Shown here in pieces: positions 33,249 through 44,024 of a stretch of DNA of 64,000 nucleotides. The position numbers were made by a program, and so were the translations under genes. The stretch is taken from positions 533,307-597,306 of the forward strand of contig CALYLW010000070.1 of the NCBI GenBank assembly GCA_944989445.1, read 5' to 3'. Numbering within the stretch: position 1 is the stretch's first letter; each line of letters opens with the position of its first letter. Under the pieces are notes generated by a model that was not told where the DNA came from, searched no databases, and worked only from the letters and a program-made list of their open reading frames with translations. This DNA is from Ampullaceana balthica (taxonomy: Eukaryota > Mollusca > Gastropoda > Lymnaeidae).

Positions 33249-33667
33249 CAAGATACGACCCGCGGCGTAACATACGCCGCAGACATGCTCATCATAGATA
33301 GTGCAAAGAACTGGGGGGTGTGTGGTGAGAGAACGGACACAAACAGCAGCACGAAGTAATGGAAAAAAAGCAGAAACAAACATTTTTAAAATTAAACAAA
33401 AATATAATGATCACGCTGGGGCTTAAACTCAGGACTTTCCGCGTGCAAGGCGGACGGCATAATCACAACACTACGAATCATATGTTATTCTGTGAAGGAA
33501 CAACGCAATTCAACGCAAGAAGCATCGTTGCCACCACACCCCCCCCCCTTTTTTTTTCTTTCTTTTCATCCCACTACGCTTGCTAACTGTGATCGGTCGA
33601 CCCCATCAAGGGTCATTCGTCATGCTTAATTTCACTTACTCGTTTAGGTGAATTATATATATATAGA
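33249..33667 (-). mobile_element. Short Helitron with tRNA-like cargo
   Basis: On the minus strand it may start TCTATATATATATAATTCAC after an A (33667). It ends with hairpin GCGGCGTATGTTACGCCGC, GGGTCGTAT and CTTG (33252-33249) before T. The hairpin matches that of the element ending at 14530; the terminal CTTG would be a mutated CTAG. The plus-strand ORF at 33359-33586 is not supported. Confidence 0.55.
33405..33482 (-). repeat. tRNA-like sequence inside the Helitron
   Basis: The minus strand shows GTGTTGTGATTATGCCG (A-box-like), stem CCGC with loop CTTGCAC and stem GCGG, then CCTGAGTTTAAGCCCCAG (B-box-like arm). The anticodon position would read TGC. The B box deviates from GGTTCRA, so this is a tRNA-derived SINE or pseudogene rather than a working tRNA. 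Confidence 0.5.
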
Positions 33668-33916
33668 TGATGGAAAAGATTGCGTTGGATTTATGTTGAA
33701 GTGATCTGATCACAAATTATTGCAGTTAATGAATTTCTAGCTAATTTGAAACTTAAATAAATATTGAAAGTGGTGTATTACCAAAGCTTTTTCATTTTAG
33801 TGTCCCATTTCAAAATTATTTTTTTTTCATTTATCTCCCATGAGATGAAAAATTGATTTAATTTTTTTTTCTCCAAAGTCTTTGTATTTCTAAATCAATT
33901 CCATCCTTGCTAACAG

Positions 33917-34060
33917 ATGTTGCGGTTATGACTCAGTGAGTCATAAATACTGTGATGATGTTGCGGCCAATGAATGGATGCTTGCCTTAATTATCTTCAT
34001 TATTGTGATCACATCTTTAGTAGCACTCTACATACCATGGGTAACACTAAAGACGTACAC
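33917..34060 (+). CDS. Host gene exon 5: transmembrane segment
   Basis: Acceptor CCTTGCTAACAG ends at 33916, donor AC|GTAAGT follows 34060 (strong consensus). Completes K, then CCGYDSVSHKYCDDVAANEW and a membrane span MLALIIFIIVITSLVALYIP followed by WVTLKTY. Phase 2 in matches exon 4. It leaves phase 2; the continuation is uncertain. The acceptor at about 34942 (TTTTTTTTAG) would give an immediate stop and a very short tail, whereas the next good exon, at 50815, needs an intervening exon. Confidence 0.65.
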
Positions 34061-34099
34061 GTAAGTTTAACCTGTAAATAGGGATGTAAAGAGTATGAT

Positions 34100-34967
34100 T
34101 TTTTTGCCTAGTGCAGAGTACCGAGTAGTGGAGGCCAAGTTTTGCCGATGCCAAGTGCCAAAACAGAGTACCGTTGAACCTCTCATAACGAGCACCTCTC
34201 ATACGAGTACCTCTCATTACGAGTTTTTCGCATAACGAGCAAATTTACCCAGTGGCGGCCAATTTGTGATTTTACTGATAACGAGTACCGATACCGAGTA
34301 CTTGATGAAAAAAAAACTTTATGAAAAAAAAATTCAATGGCATATTTAAATAGATATTATGTTTAATAAAATTTTAACACAAAAATTTTATTTTTAGAAT
34401 TTGTAGTTTTAAAGTTAGGAAATTTTAAAGTGTGGTTCATTTTGTCACAATCCCCTAGGCATCGCCACATCTATCATCACCTATATATGACTCATGACAA
34501 AGCGAACTCTTCCCTATAAAAATGTACAAAAATAAATTAGGAACTCCTTTTGAACCTTCAAATTTGAAACATTTTAATTAATTCTCACCAATAGTTAAAT
34601 GGCTTTTGCACACGGCCACTTCTTATGAATGAAACAATGAGAACAAAGCAGTAGTAATAGAGTCAAAATGAGGCTGAAGGATGAATGGTTGCCAATGACT
34701 ACAAGTCTGCACACGGTACATTTTGTTATTCCATACGAAACGAAATGTTTTAGACATGCGATTCTGCGTGCATCTTTGCTATTGGAGAAATTACGCAATA
34801 CTCGGCATCGGCATCACTTACGCGGCCGATTGCCGAGTATCTTGGACATTAATAAAATTAATAAATATTCTTAAAGTATGACAGACAAGACTTAAAATTT
34901 TTAAAATGTCATTCTATTAATTAATAAAATGTTTTTTTTAGTTGAAAGCTTGTCTGAAATATGTTGG
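34100..34967. other. Intronic DNA with CATAACGAG repeats
   Basis: Positions 34165-34300 repeat CTCATAACGAG and CGAGTACC several times, and GCCGATGCCAAGT (34147) is mirrored by ACTCGGCATCGGC (34800), so a pogo-like or other MITE of about 700 bp is possible. No gene. Confidence 0.35.
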
Positions 34968-34972
34968 GAACA

Positions 34973-35268
34973 TGTCGAGTTCTAGGGTATTGTTGACTCA
35001 CAAGGCTTGAACTCAATAAATCATAACACCATCAGATGAATCTATTTTTTAATTGAAACAGGAATCCTTCAATACATAATAACAACAATGTCTTTCCATC
35101 CGCTACCAAACCGTCCCTCTAGCCTGTCCTCCTATTTACGTCATATCTCCCCACACTACGTCACACCAAGAATGTGTCAACACTAGTGCGCACCGGCGCA
35201 ACAGCCTAACATTAACATTACCTAAGCGGGAAAACCCCATCTCACTGAGTTAAATCTATACCCTGAAA
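34973..35268 (-). repeat. 3' LTR of element 1
   Basis: Matches 40201-40497 with about 10 percent differences over the first 280 bases. The inner edge is less certain because the last 20 bases diverge. Confidence 0.75.
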
Positions 35269-35686
35269 TTTATAGCAACTCAAAAAACGTTATCATCAAG
35301 GCATAATCATAGTCATCAACAAAAATACATCATCATCATCATAGAAATACAATAATTATATACTATTTATTTACATCAATTAATACACAGCCAAAAAATT
35401 ATTTATACAACAAAATCAAAGTGATTGTTTTTGATGGTGGAATATTACGTTTGTCCCCCATCCTAAACAACAAACGACCCTGGTTACCGTTATACAGGCT
35501 GATGTTTTCTAACTCAAGCCTAGTCGGCATTTCCCACACGGCAATAGCTATACCACCACTGTCATCAATCTAACACTGACCACCTCTGGATTCTACTTTT
35601 TAACCACTAAAGTTCCCGGTTGTGGTTTTTAATATCTCATCTTCACCCACACGAATCATTGTTTTCACCAGGACCCCAACTAACAA

Positions 35687-36241
35687 TTAAAACATTAGTC
35701 GTAACGGACCAGCAAAGCCGTTATCTGTCTTTTGGTCTTCGTAACTGGACCGAATCCTAAACCTGTCCTGTGAGTTTTTGTCGGTCATGGTCTTATGATT
35801 TCTTGCCCGTCCTGACCTCACAGTGTCATTGTCCTTATGTAACTCCGTATTTGCCCTGCTGTGTTTTTGGAGGTCATAAGCGTCACAATTGTCTAGCAAC
35901 TCAAAACAATGTTCTGCTGAGCACACGTCATATTTTTGGGTGAATCCACTGCAGCGGTTCTCCTTAATTTCCTTATTTTCATCTTTCAGGGCTATCACTT
36001 TTTCCGCACCCTGTGCAGTATCTCTATTATTATCTTCATTACATTCAAAAAATGTAATTGTCCCCACCTCTGTGGCTCCAGTTAGTTCGGCCTTTTCCTC
36101 ATTAACTTCTATTTCATCTGTAACCTTCTGGTTTGCATCAATTTTTGTCTCCGAGGCTACTATTGCTATTGAAAGCAATTGACATTCAGTGTCCTTCACA
36201 TCATCTTTAATATCTGGGTCAATATATTTTTCTTTGTCCAC
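35687..36241 (-). pseudogene. Coiled-coil protein C-terminal region (element 1)
   Basis: 184-codon open piece. It is acidic at first (DPDIKDDVK, EVNEEKAELTGATE) and ends with a block conserved in element 2: RCSGFTQKYDV, CFELLDN, DAYDLQKHSRANTEL, NDTVRS, TMTDK.SQDR, TDNGFAGPLRLMF. The conservation of this C-terminal block in two diverged elements points to a real protein domain, but I do not recognise it. Confidence 0.55.
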
Positions 36242-36299
36242 TTGATGATTTAAAACTCTAATTATCTTCTTCTCAATTAGCCGTTCTTTGTTCTCATTT

Positions 36300-37641
36300 T
36301 CACAGGTTTTTCAACAATTCTCTAAAGCGTCTTGGACCTTCTATGCACACTCACTGTCATGTCTATATCATGCCCTGTTAATCTCTGCATTAATTCAATA
36401 ATGTTTTCTTCTTTTTCTACAATGATTCATCATAATTCAGTTATGTCTTCTTTGTTACGTGCTACGTTTAGGATTAACTGATTATTTTCCTCTTTTTTAT
36501 GAGTCAGTCTTTCTTTCATATCTGTGTTTCGAGCTCTATTTCCTTTAGACCCCTCTGTAATTTCTCCAAAAGTTCATCTTTATTAGCCACCGTCATCCTC
36601 AGCTCTGTTGTCTTGTGGTTTGCCATGTTTAGGTTTAACTCAATCTCTGTTATTTTTTCATCTTTGACCATGAATATTTTTATTAAGCTAGAATACACTT
36701 TATCCATTTCGTTAATTTTCTTTTTCAAGTTCTGGACTCAACTTCCGCTTCATTTAGTTCTATTGTGTGTTCTCTCTTTAATGCTTTAATTGTTCTAATA
36801 GCTCATCTTTGTTTGCTAAAGTCTTACTCAGATCTGCTGTGTTGTTGTGAGTAATCATTAGGTTTCTCTCCATTTCTACCATTTTTTCATCGTTAACCTT
36901 GACTATTTTTATCAAGCTAGAATACTCATTTTCCATTTCAGCATTTTTCATTTTCAAGTTCATGGACTCTACTTAAGCTTCTTTTAGTTTCATTTTGTGC
37001 TACCTCTTCAATTGTTCTAATAGTTCGTCCCTTTCAGTTGAGGCCTTACTCAGATCTGCTGTGTTTTTGTTTGTTATCATTAGATTTCTATCCATTTCTG
37101 CCAGTTTATCATCTTTATCCTCCATCGTTTTGAGCCAGCTTGATTTTTCTTTATCATTTTGAGTTAACAGGCCGTGCATTTCGACAATTTTCATTCTTAA
37201 TTCCCATTTCTCAACTTCAGTTTCCTCTAGTTTTGTTTTGTTCTCCATGCCTTCCTCTTCCAACTCTGTTAGTTTACTTTGAACTTTGCAGAGTGTTGAC
37301 TCCAGTTCACTTTATTTTTCTTTGTGTTCCGCTAGTTCCCTTTCTTTACCGAACAGCTCAATTTTTAGCGCGCCAGTGAGGTTAAGACTGTCCACCAGGT
37401 CACTGTATAGCTCATCTATTTCTTTTTTATTCTGGACATTACGGATTTTAAGGAAACTAATTTCTTTTTCTATTTGTTCAGATTCTTCACCTATCTGTAT
37501 ATAATGTACGATTTTCTTTTTAGCTTCTACCATTGGTTCTCTTATTACTTTATCATTTTGTCTTCTGTCCCTAGACAAATTCTCACGAAACTCACTAACT
37601 GTATAACTATTTTGACCACCCTTGATCATATTTTCTTTTTT
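36300..37641 (-). pseudogene. Coiled-coil central region (element 1), fragmented
   Basis: Successive minus-strand pieces (37312-37629, 37000-37263, 36778-36963, 36516-36728) read long heptad-rich, E/K-rich helices. Three share a repeated phrase, for example MIT.NTADLSK followed by DELLEQLK, so the protein grew by internal duplication of about 70-90 codons. Stops and frameshifts separate the pieces. The start REPMVEAKKK matches element 2 at about 45790. Confidence 0.55.
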
Positions 37642-38195
37642 AAATCCCTTATATTAACTTCACCGCCGTCTCTGTCTGTCGTCATCTCTCTCTCTCTGTC
37701 TTGAGCGGGCGGAAAAACAAAAGTCACAAATGACCCATTTTCCGTGATCTGATCGAGCTGAAATTTGGCACATGGACCCGTCTTACCAAACAATGCATCC
37801 TATCAAAATTTCAGATCGATCGAACGTACCGTAATTAAATTAATGCATTTTTAGTTCATCCTTATATAACGTATGTAATTAAAATTCACTGTTTGTTATT
37901 GTTTTTTTCCCACGTGAGAGATTGAGTTGACGCGTTGACGTGACCCATTGAAGTACCGGCGTGCTTTTGTTTACATTTTACGTGTCACGCTGAGCTCGGT
38001 CAAGCGATCGGTGACCAGACTTTTCCCCTCTCCCCCCCCCCAACCCCACCCCCACCCCCCAGGGTTAAAAGCAAAGGGGAGTTAAGAAAGATTCAGTCTG
38101 TAAATATTTGTCTTGTTTGAACATAATCAATACTTTTAGTTATGTCTCATATATAAGGGATTTATAGTCAAAAACTTTGTTTCACGGGTTTGTTC
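37642..38195 (-). repeat. R530 repeat inserted in the coiled-coil gene
   Basis: From TAAATCCCTTATATTAACTT (37641) to GGGTTTGT (about 38192). It splits the element 1 gene between the YDNPKKP segment and the ENMIKGGQNS segment, which are contiguous in element 2 (YDNPKKP and ENMTLGG near 45900). The element 2 sequence therefore acts as the empty site. Confidence 0.8.
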
Positions 38196-38574
38196 TATTA
38201 TACATTATGATATCGACCGGTTTCTTGGGATTGTCGTATCTATAATACTTGAACTGGCCAGCTGACGGTTCCGCCACCCTATAAACTTTTTCCGTTAAGT
38301 ACGGATCTTCACAGTATATACTTGCTATTCCATATAATTCGTCCTGATGGTTACTATCGTCACAGTCAAGTTCTTTTTTCTCCTCTACAGCCCTTCTCTG
38401 TCTTTTTGCTTCTAAGTCTGCTTGTCTCTTCTAGTATTTTCTCTGTTTCTTTTCATCTTTTTTCTGTCACTGTCTCTCTTCGTTTTGTGTCAGTGTTTCT
38501 TCTACTTCTTTTCGCCATTTTAACCGTCATTCATCAAGTTTGTTTTCCCACCATCTATCTTTCTTGTCAGCCAT
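38190..38574 (-). pseudogene. Coiled-coil protein N-terminal region (element 1)
   Basis: ATG at 38574 (MADKKDRWWENKLDE, then a stop). A charged helix follows, then DELYGIASIYCEDP, KVYRVAEP and YDNPKKP, aligning with EIYGIASLFCEDP, QVYKVVKP and YDNPKKP of element 2. At least three stops are present. Confidence 0.55.
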
Positions 38575-38899
38575 TATTTTATCTGTCACTTATATAATAA
38601 TAATTTTTTTTTAATATCCAATATAAAAACTTTCGTAACTTGCCTGATCTAATGAATATCACCACCCAAGTGAACATAAGATTAAAAAATACACAATCAC
38701 AATGTCAATGTTCTCAAGAATTGTTAATATCAAACACTGCTAATAATTCCACAATGTCTGATCTTCGTTGTCTGGTCAACAACCCATTGTTCTCTGCGTG
38801 ATACGATGTTCTGGTTGTCGTTGTCGATCTTTTAGCAGATACCAGATCTGAAAGCGAGTAAACAGTTCAAAGACTCACTGGATGATGATAGTCCAGTTG

Positions 38900-39985
38900 A
38901 TGGACAAGAATGGGCCCCGACAGCACAGTCCTACGTTGTGATGATCAACGGGAACAGCAAATCGACATCCAACTGGACGTGAACAGCACAGGACCACGTC
39001 ATGATGATCAACGGGAACAGCAAATCGAAAGCACACGGGATGTGACAGCACAGGCGTACGTTGTGATGATCAACGGGAACAGCAACCCGACAGCACACGG
39101 GATGTGAACAGCACAGGCCTACGTTGTGATGATCAACGGAAACAGCAAACCGACAGCACACGGGATGGGACAGCACAGGCCTACGTTGTGATGATCAACG
39201 GGAACAGCAACGCTGTGAGAGACGTGTTGTTGTGTTTACATTGTATGAGAATGCAATGACTTGACCTAGTATAAAACACGAAGTATGTGAGGTGAACTGT
39301 AAGCGTGCTGGTCAAGGACTTAGAGAATAGCTGGCTATAAATGTACGGTTCAAGAGGCAACCGGGGTTGATTGCAGTTGATTGCATACGAGCTGCTTAGG
39401 TAGTTGATTGTACAGTTGATTACAGTGAATTGTATATAGTGATTAAAGACAGTTGTTAACCAGACCACAGTGTGTGAAAGACGTGTCTCTTGACCAGCAA
39501 CAAGTTCTATTACAAACCCGACAGCTCACGGGATGTGAACATTATAGAACCACGTTTTGATGATCAACGGGAACAGCAACCCGACAGCACACGGGATGTG
39601 ACAGCACAGGCCTACGTTGTGATGATCAATGGTAACAGCAACCCGACAGCACACGGGATGTGAAAGCACAGGCCTAAGTTGTGATGATCAATGGGAACAG
39701 CAACCCGACAGCACACGGGATGTGACAGCACAGGCATACGTTGTGATGATCAACGGAAACAGCAACCCGACAGCACACGGAATGTGACAGCACAGGCCTA
39801 CGTTGTGATGATCAATTGGAACAGCAACCCCACAGCACACGGAATGTGACAGCACAGGCCTACGTTGTGATGAACAACGGGAACAGCAAACCGACAGCAC
39901 ACGGGATGTGAACAGCACACGCCTAGGTTGTGATGATCAACGGAAACAGCAACCCGACAGCACACGGAATGTGACAGCACACCGA
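38900..39985. repeat. 62-bp minisatellite
   Basis: About 12 copies of a roughly 62-bp unit built from GACAGCACACGGGATGTGA, CAGCACAGGCCTACGTTGTG and ATGATCAACGGGAACAGCAA, interrupted by a solo LTR (39214-39514). The unit is not a multiple of three, so the ORFs on both strands (for example 38931-39176, 39688-39918) are not genes. It lies in the 5' leader of LTR element 1, between the primer-binding site and the coding region. Confidence 0.85.
39214..39514 (+). mobile_element. Solo LTR of the 16.3-kb gypsy family
   Basis: Begins TGTGAGAGACGTG and ends AGTTCTATTACA like the LTRs at 16286 and 18348; it is 301 bp against 239 and 260. The flanks AACGC and AACCC are a 5-bp TSD with one mismatch, inside a minisatellite unit. 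It arose by recombination between the two LTRs of a full insertion. Confidence 0.88.
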
Positions 39986-40184
39986 CACCGGTCACCGAGC
40001 AAGGTAGAGCGAATTATAACACCAGCATTTTTTTGAAATCAGTGACCATCATACACACCTCACTCATCAAAACTTGTTGCCTACTAAATACACTGACTTG
40101 CCTTTGAACTGATTCCCTCTGTTCTGGATGTGTGATGTTGACTCTGAACTTGAGTTCCTTGTTGCCTCGGTTACAAATTATCCT

Positions 40185-40199
40185 GGAACGTAGCCCCCA
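40185..40199 (-). promoter_or_regulatory. Primer-binding site of LTR element 1
   Basis: TGGGGGCTACGTTCC directly inside the 5' LTR end. It resembles the TGGGGGCTCG sites used by tRNA-Pro-primed retroelements. The corresponding site of element 2 is TGGGGGCCCGCCG. Confidence 0.55.
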
Positions 40200-40200
40200 A

Positions 40201-40497
40201 TGTCGAGTTCTAGGGTATTGTTGACTCACAAGGCTTGAACTCAATAAATCAGAACACCATTAGATGAATCTATCTTTTAATTGAAACAGGAATCCTTCAA
40301 TATGTAATAACAACACTGTCTTTCCATCCGCTACCAAACCGTTCCTCTAGCTTGTCCTCCTATTTACGTCATATCTCCCCACACTACGTCACACCAAAAA
40401 TGTGTCCACAATAGTGCGCACCGGCGCAACAGCCTAACAGTAACATTCCCAAAGCGGGACAACCCCATCAAACTATAACTATAATATTTCCCCGACA
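40201..40497 (-). repeat. 5' LTR of element 1
   Basis: Minus-strand LTR from TGTCGGGGAAAT (40497) to CTAGAACTCGACA (40201), followed by the primer-binding site. Confidence 0.75.
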
Positions 40498-40502
40498 GAA
40501 CA

Positions 40503-40819
40503 TTTTCCTTCTTTAAATTTTTGTCACATGTCATTAAAGAGCGCATGATGAAATAGCGAAGAGAAATAGACGCAAACATATGAGTGCTATACCTTGTTGG
40601 TAGTCCATCTTGAAACATTAGCATCTATTAGAACAATCGTCTCAAATATTTATTATGTGCTATTTTACGGCTCATTTTCACGAAAGTACTTAGTAAGTTA
40701 CTAGTGCTGTGAGTGGGGTGCTGACATGACCGGGTGACACCATCACAAGGGAAAACACAAAAATGTAAAAAATAAAACACCTTTATTTGGCAGTGGAAGA
40801 TTCAGATGAGTTCTATGGG
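40503..40819. other. Spacer between LTR element 1 and a MITE
   Basis: The minus-strand ORF 40364-40624 runs from here into the LTR. Without the LTR it would stay open into the sequence left of 34968, but no family is recognised. No gene called. Confidence 0.3.
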
Positions 40820-40822
40820 TTA

Positions 40823-41229
40823 GGGGCCTTCCATAAAGGACGTAGCGTTTCTAGGGGGTAGGGGGTCACGCATTTGTGATGGTTTGTGACGAGTGGGGGG
40901 GGTTGCTTAAAAAATGTGATGTCACATCAAAAAATGTGAAAATTTACATCAAAGTTCCACTTATATATTTGATAGTCTATAATTTATTTAATGACGTTTT
41001 CAAAGGCTTACCATGTGTTACGCTATTAGAGTGCAGACTTACACTCAATACATATTTAAATGACAAAAATTATATGCAACATGCTAATTTTCTATTAGAA
41101 AATACGGCTTTTGTGGGGGGGGGCTTTGTGACTTCATATTGGATGGGGGTCTATGTTTTTGTTACGAAGTATGACGAGGGGGGGGAGTAAAAATTGGCCA
41201 ACATCACGTGACGTCATTTAAGGACGGGG
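40823..41229. mobile_element. MITE family G copy
   Basis: GGGGCCTTCCATAAAGGACG at 40823 and GTGACGTCATTTAAGGACGG near 41229, the right terminus being damaged. The interior matches 24400-24798. The 104-codon ORF inside is not a gene. Confidence 0.7.
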
Positions 41230-41613
41230 TAAGTCGTGAGGGGGAAGACACCATCAGCTCCCGCCCCGTGTGACACCAACCCTAGAGACGCCTCTTTATA
41301 TGACTTTAAAATTTGTCCAATTTATATTTGTTATAAATTTCTGAGGACGTAATGGAAAATTAAACCGCAGAAGTTTCTAGAATATTTTAAATTATACCCG
41401 AATCAAGTGAATAATAAATGTATAGTACAATCGTAGTCTGGCAAATATTTGGGCTAAAACTTTAAAACTTGTCCCAAAATAGAAGTAAAAAAAAGATTTT
41501 TAAAAACCACGTTTTTATAAGCGGACTAAAAAGAAGAAAATAATTATTTTTTCACAGAATTGGGAAGGAAAAATCTTTTTCTGGATTGATAAAAATTTCA
41601 AACTTATACGCTC
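41230..41613. other. AT-rich spacer
   Basis: No feature recognised. It occupies the place where the outer third of the 3' LTR of element 2 should be. Confidence 0.3.
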
Positions 41614-41779
41614 AAGTACTATAATGTAATATGACTAAAAACGTGGGACGGGTGCTTCTCAGGCTAAACTAATTCAATTCACTCATTTTCTTACTCGTCA
41701 TTTGTAAACCCTAATCATTTTAGCCAAACGCCTAAAAAGCGCCCGCACACGTTTTTAGTCATATTACATCATAGTACTT
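41614..41779. mobile_element. 166-bp foldback MITE
   Basis: Terminal inverted repeats of 32 bp with one mismatch: AAGTACTATAATGTAATATG with the continuation ACTAAAAACGTG at 41614-41645, inverse at 41748-41779. No clear TSD. It sits exactly where homology to the LTR of element 2 stops. Confidence 0.8.
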
Positions 41780-42169
41780 ATCGAGAGTCCACACAGCCTT
41801 CATTCTTCCCATTCAAGCGCCCATTGGTCCGGTTTGGCTGTATGGGACCACGTTCGAAAAAACTCCACTCTCTACGCTTCCCGTCACACACTCTCGTCCA
41901 GTCTCCAGCCTGTCCCTAACTCGGCAACTCAGCTCTCAGTCCCCGTCATACACGGTGCTTGGTTATATAAACCCCCGTCTCGCCCGACCGGTTTGTACCG
42001 CCCGGGTCATCCACCGTGTAACCTTTTGACCATTGTCCTGTCCACTGATTACAACTCCCAAGCACTCTTGGTACCCCCCCCCCATACGTGAACAGGTTTC
42101 ACAGGCCGTTGAACACGCTCGCTTCATTTATGCCCAGTCATCCCCACACCACAACATCTGACCGTGACA
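41780..42169 (-). repeat. Truncated 3' LTR of element 2
   Basis: Starts on the minus strand with TGTCACGGTCAGATG at 42169 and matches the 5' LTR until 41780, where the foldback MITE abuts. The terminal roughly 165 bases are missing, so no TSD can be checked. Confidence 0.75.
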
Positions 42170-42657
42170 CCCTCCTCCTTACGAGCGACCTTAGCAAGAA
42201 TGTCGCGAGTTTATAAACACCCTCCAAAAACATTAGTTCACATCAGCTGGTATATCCCCACAAATACATAATAATGAATCATTTTATTTATATTGTGGAA
42301 CCACCCGGTTTTCGTACATGCGTACGAGTCTAGTAATACACTAACTCGTCTTCGAGGGTAGCATATGTTATTACTATTCAAAATCGTAAACTATATAATA
42401 TATATACATCAATGTACAAAAGAGAAAAAAATTCAAATTTGATGTTTTAATATTCTCTCGCATACAAAAAAATTTGGTATGGTTCAATGATTTAGTTGTT
42501 CCCCATGTTTCACAAGCAAAGAATGTCATGGTTCAATGATTTAATTGATCAACATGTCTCACAAAAAAGAATGGCATGATTCAATGGTTTAATTGCTCAT
42601 CATGTGTCACAAACAATCAATATCCACCCAATTTTCTTTTCCGTTTCATTAATACTT

Positions 42658-43020
42658 GAGTATGTATCTTTATGGGACCTATTTTGTATGTTTTCTGTCC
42701 CTTTATGGGACCCATTATGTATATTTAACTTCCCCATAGTGGGACCGGTTATGTATGTTTTCTGTCTCCATAGTGAGACCTCTCGTGTATGTTTACCGTC
42801 CCCACAATGAGAACCTTTATGTATCTTTAACGTTCCCATTGTGAGACTAGTTATGTATATTTTCTGTCCCCATAGCGGGACCTCTCGTGTATGTTAACCG
42901 TCCCCACAATGAGACCCTTTATGTATCTTTAACGTCCCCATAGTGGAACCGGTTATGTATATTTTCTGTCCCCATAGCGGGACCTCTCATGTATGTTTAC
43001 CGTCCCCACAATTGGACCTT
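42658..43020. repeat. 34-bp minisatellite with 102-bp higher-order unit
   Basis: 34-bp subunits of the form TGTAT, TTT, GTCCCCATAGTGGGACC. Three variants alternate (TCTTTAACG, ATTTTCTG and GTTAACCG types), so the true period is 102 bp (for example 42818 and 42919). Each subunit contains the imperfect palindrome GTCCC.ATAGTGGGAC. The ORFs 42600-42839 and 42604-42810 only read the repeat. Confidence 0.8.
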
Positions 43021-44024
43021 TTATAACCACCACGCAATTGGTTACAATTTCATGTCATATTCATAATCGTAACATAATAATCATCAACAAAATTCTCAAG
43101 AATAAAAAATTTCATAATCATAGCATATCATAAATACATATCATTTTTAAGCAAATGGCCTTCGGTTTATAAAGGTACCACCAAATGTGATTACATAATC
43201 AAAAACAAATGTGTCGTGCACATAGGAAATGCCTTATCAATTCATACACTAGTAATACTGCGCCTAGGTCACTCAGACCCCACAAGTAAACCCAAAATAC
43301 ATTATCATAACTCATCATAGTTATCAACAACTAACATGCTCATCATAGTAATCATAAACATTATCATCATGACAACATCTCTTATAGTAAAAAAATTAGG
43401 ACTGAGGTCTCCAGTGCATAAAATTTCTTACATAATCAACAAACTTGTCATGAACATACGAAACACTTTATTTCATATCATAATGATAATGGTCCAAGGG
43501 CACTCAGGCTCCAACTCCAACCCACAATACATTATCATTATTCATCATAGTTTTAAACTAAACATCATCATCATCATCATCATCATCATATAAGATACAA
43601 TACTCCTTCCCTGTCATTTACGGTACCTTCCTATACCGTAATACACAGCCAAATTAATTTATGCATAAAAAATCCTAGTCATTGTTTTTGATGGTGGACT
43701 ATTACGTTGGTTTCCCATCCTAAACTAAACAAACAAACGAGCCTTATTATCATTACCAAGTTGGTAAATGTGATTACCCTAACAATTTGGTAACTACTGT
43801 CATTTGTCATTCTCCCGGGATCCATTATTAATTATTCTGATCCATATTGTAATCAACAATACAAGAATTGACATACTAATCTAAGTGGGGCCGTGACTTT
43901 TCTATCAGACTTTGTCCCACTACCATTGCCGCCTCTATCCTCTGCGATCATCCATGTCACCCCCTCTATGACTTATCCGGTTAAGTCTACCTCCGCCTCT
44001 GAAATTTCCCGGTCACTTCGGTCA
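43021..44024. other. AT-rich 3' region of LTR element 2
   Basis: Contains a CAT trinucleotide tract (43562-43590). The block 43670-43740 (GTTTTTGATGGTGGACTATT, CCCATCCTAAAC) is shared with element 1 (35425-35480), so homology between the elements extends beyond the ORFs. No gene recognised. Confidence 0.5.

Larger units (their letters stand above)
34973..40497 (-). mobile_element. Non-autonomous LTR element 1 (coiled-coil type)
   Basis: LTRs of about 295 bp at 34973-35268 and 40201-40497 (TGTCGAGTTCTAGGGTATTG at the left edge of both), with a 5-bp TSD GAACA at 34968-34972 and 40498-40502. Coding is on the minus strand, so the 5' LTR is the right one. The primer-binding site TGGGGGCTACGTTCC lies directly inside it (40199-40185). 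The interior has a 62-bp minisatellite, a broken coiled-coil ORF shared with the element at 41780-48500, an R530 insertion and a solo LTR. No reverse transcriptase, integrase or protease motif is visible. Confidence 0.8.

Noticed and set aside
33405..33482. Functional tRNA gene
   Set aside because: Acceptor ends do not pair and the B box departs from consensus.
38900..39995. Cysteine-rich peptides (VCCRVAV... type) in the 62-bp array, tempting as a small secreted or toxin-like family
   Set aside because: The cysteine pattern comes from translating a 62-bp repeat; the unit length shifts the frame each copy and there is no signal peptide or splice signal.
38900..43020. CRISPR-like array
   Set aside because: Units are contiguous with no unique spacers, and the genome is eukaryotic.
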